This document shows positions 14,588-15,337 of a stretch of 15,337 nucleotides of DNA, piece after piece; within the stretch, counting starts at the first letter, position 1, and the number at the start of each line of letters is the position of its first letter. The stretch is from Alphaproteobacteria bacterium (GTDB lineage Bacteria > Pseudomonadota > Alphaproteobacteria > UBA8366). The notes beneath the pieces are model-generated. The model worked only from the letters and a program-made list of their open reading frames with translations, was not told the origin of the DNA and made no database searches. The position numbers and the translations under genes were made by a program. The DNA lies in assembly GCA_030743445.1 (NCBI GenBank), contig JASLSL010000175.1, forward strand, positions 1-15,337, written 5' to 3'.

Positions 14588-15337
14588 ATGGCCGGCCACT
14601 CTCAATTCAAGAACATCATGTACCGCAAGGGCGCGCAGGACAAAAAGCGCGCCAAGCTGTTCTCCAAGCTCGGCCGCGAGTTGACGGTCGCGGCCAAAAT
14701 CGGCGGTCCGGACGTGGATGCCAACCCGCGTTTGCGCTCGGCGGTGGCGGCGGCACGCGGCGCCAACATGCCCAAGGACAACATCGAGCGAGCGATCAAG
14801 AAGGGCTTGGGCGACACAGAGGGCGCCGATTTCGAGGAGGTGCGCTACGAGGGCTACGGCCCCGGCGGCGTGGCCCTGATCGTCGAGGGCCTGACCGACA
14901 ACCGCAACCGCACGGCGTCGGAAATTCGCTCCGCCTTCTCCAAGCACGGCGGCAACCTCGCCGAGGCCGGCGCGGTGAGCTTCATGTTCGAGCGCACCGG
15001 CGAGATCCGCTACGCGGGCAAGGCGGCCGACGCCGACATGATCTTCGAGGCGGCGCTCGAGGCTGGCGCCGACGATGTGATCTCGAGCGAGGAGACGCAC
15101 GAGATCGTCTGCGAGCCGGACAACCTTCACGCCGTCGCCGGCAAGCTGGAGCAAGCGGTCGGGGAGCCGCAATCAGCGCAGCTCGTCTGGCGACCGCAAT
15201 CGACGGTGCCGGTCGATGAAAGTGCGGCCTCGACCCTCTTGAAGCTGCTCGAAGCGCTCGAGGACAGCGACGACGTACAGTCGATCTCGGCCAACTACGA
15301 GATCGCCGACGAGGTGATGGAGCGGCTGACGGTTTGA
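14588..15337 (+). CDS. yebC: YebC/PmpR (TACO1) family translation/transcription factor
   Basis: The 249-residue protein is complete; its TGA is the last three bases of the window. The family was first described as DNA-binding regulators (PmpR) and later tied to relief of ribosome stalling (TACO1, YebC2). The N-terminal signature MAGHSQFKNIMYRKGAQDKKRAKLFSKLGREL is diagnostic. It is followed by NPRLRSAVAAARGANMPKDNIERAIKKG, YEGYGPGGVALIVEGLTDNRNRTASEIRSAFSKHGGNLAEAGAVSFMF and a C-terminal SANYEIADEVMERL. ATG 14588 is the natural start, though the nearest purine run (GAAGGA) is about 14 bases upstream, rather far. In many Alphaproteobacteria ruvC, ruvA and ruvB follow; that would lie just beyond the window. 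Confidence 0.96.
   Translation: MAGHSQFKNIMYRKGAQDKKRAKLFSKLGRELTVAAKIGGPDVDANPRLRSAVAAARGANMPKDNIERAIKKGLGDTEGADFEEVRYEGYGPGGVALIVEGLTDNRNRTASEIRSAFSKHGGNLAEAGAVSFMFERTGEIRYAGKAADADMIFEAALEAGADDVISSEETHEIVCEPDNLHAVAGKLEQAVGEPQSAQLVWRPQSTVPVDESAASTLLKLLEALEDSDDVQSISANYEIADEVMERLTV

Overview
The window looks like the chromosome of an alphaproteobacterium, most likely of the Rhodospirillales type. The DNA is G+C-rich (about two thirds by eye) and genes are packed tightly, with several four-base stop/start overlaps. The right half carries an order I associate with Alphaproteobacteria: small coiled-coil protein, zapA, 6S RNA, 5-formyl-THF cyclo-ligase, YmdB-type phosphoesterase, then YebC. The order and taxonomy come from memory; no search was run.

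Layout. (1) 1-861, plus strand: 3' part of an HMG-CoA-lyase-family gene cut by the window edge. (2) 871-2429, minus strand: class I fructose-bisphosphate aldolase (fba) followed by thiE, coupled through a TTGA overlap. (3) 2597-6778, plus strand: a small three-helix membrane protein, a large Abhydrolase_10-like protein and a DHA2-type MFS exporter. This block looks accessory and may be an insertion in a carbon-metabolism cluster. (4) 6775-10292, minus strand: tkt, gap and a conserved-looking hypothetical gene that seems to start at CTG inside the gap stop codon. A strong stem-loop lies between tkt and gap. (5) 10524-15337, plus strand: DUF4164-like coiled-coil protein, zapA, 6S RNA (ssrS), 5-formyl-THF cyclo-ligase, YmdB-like phosphoesterase, an FAD aromatic monooxygenase that looks like an insertion, and complete yebC ending on the last base.

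How the genes fit together. Tkt, GAPDH and Fba are central sugar-phosphate enzymes, and pgk, their usual partner, is not in the window. ThiE supplies thiamine phosphate, the precursor of the cofactor transketolase needs. ZapA (division ring), 6S RNA (RNA polymerase regulation), the folate enzyme, YmdB and YebC are housekeeping functions. The esterase/MFS block and the FAD monooxygenase look like niche-specific catabolic or detoxifying additions.

No stretch above 300 bases lacks a gene. The longest gaps are 10293-10523 (divergent promoters) and 11123-11324 (6S RNA). I saw no tRNA, rRNA, CRISPR array, insertion sequence or phage gene. Nothing amounts to a clearly new defence or biosynthetic system. 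The most interesting items are the CTG-started gene, the transcript-strand-specific stem-loop between tkt and gap, and the two apparent insertions.
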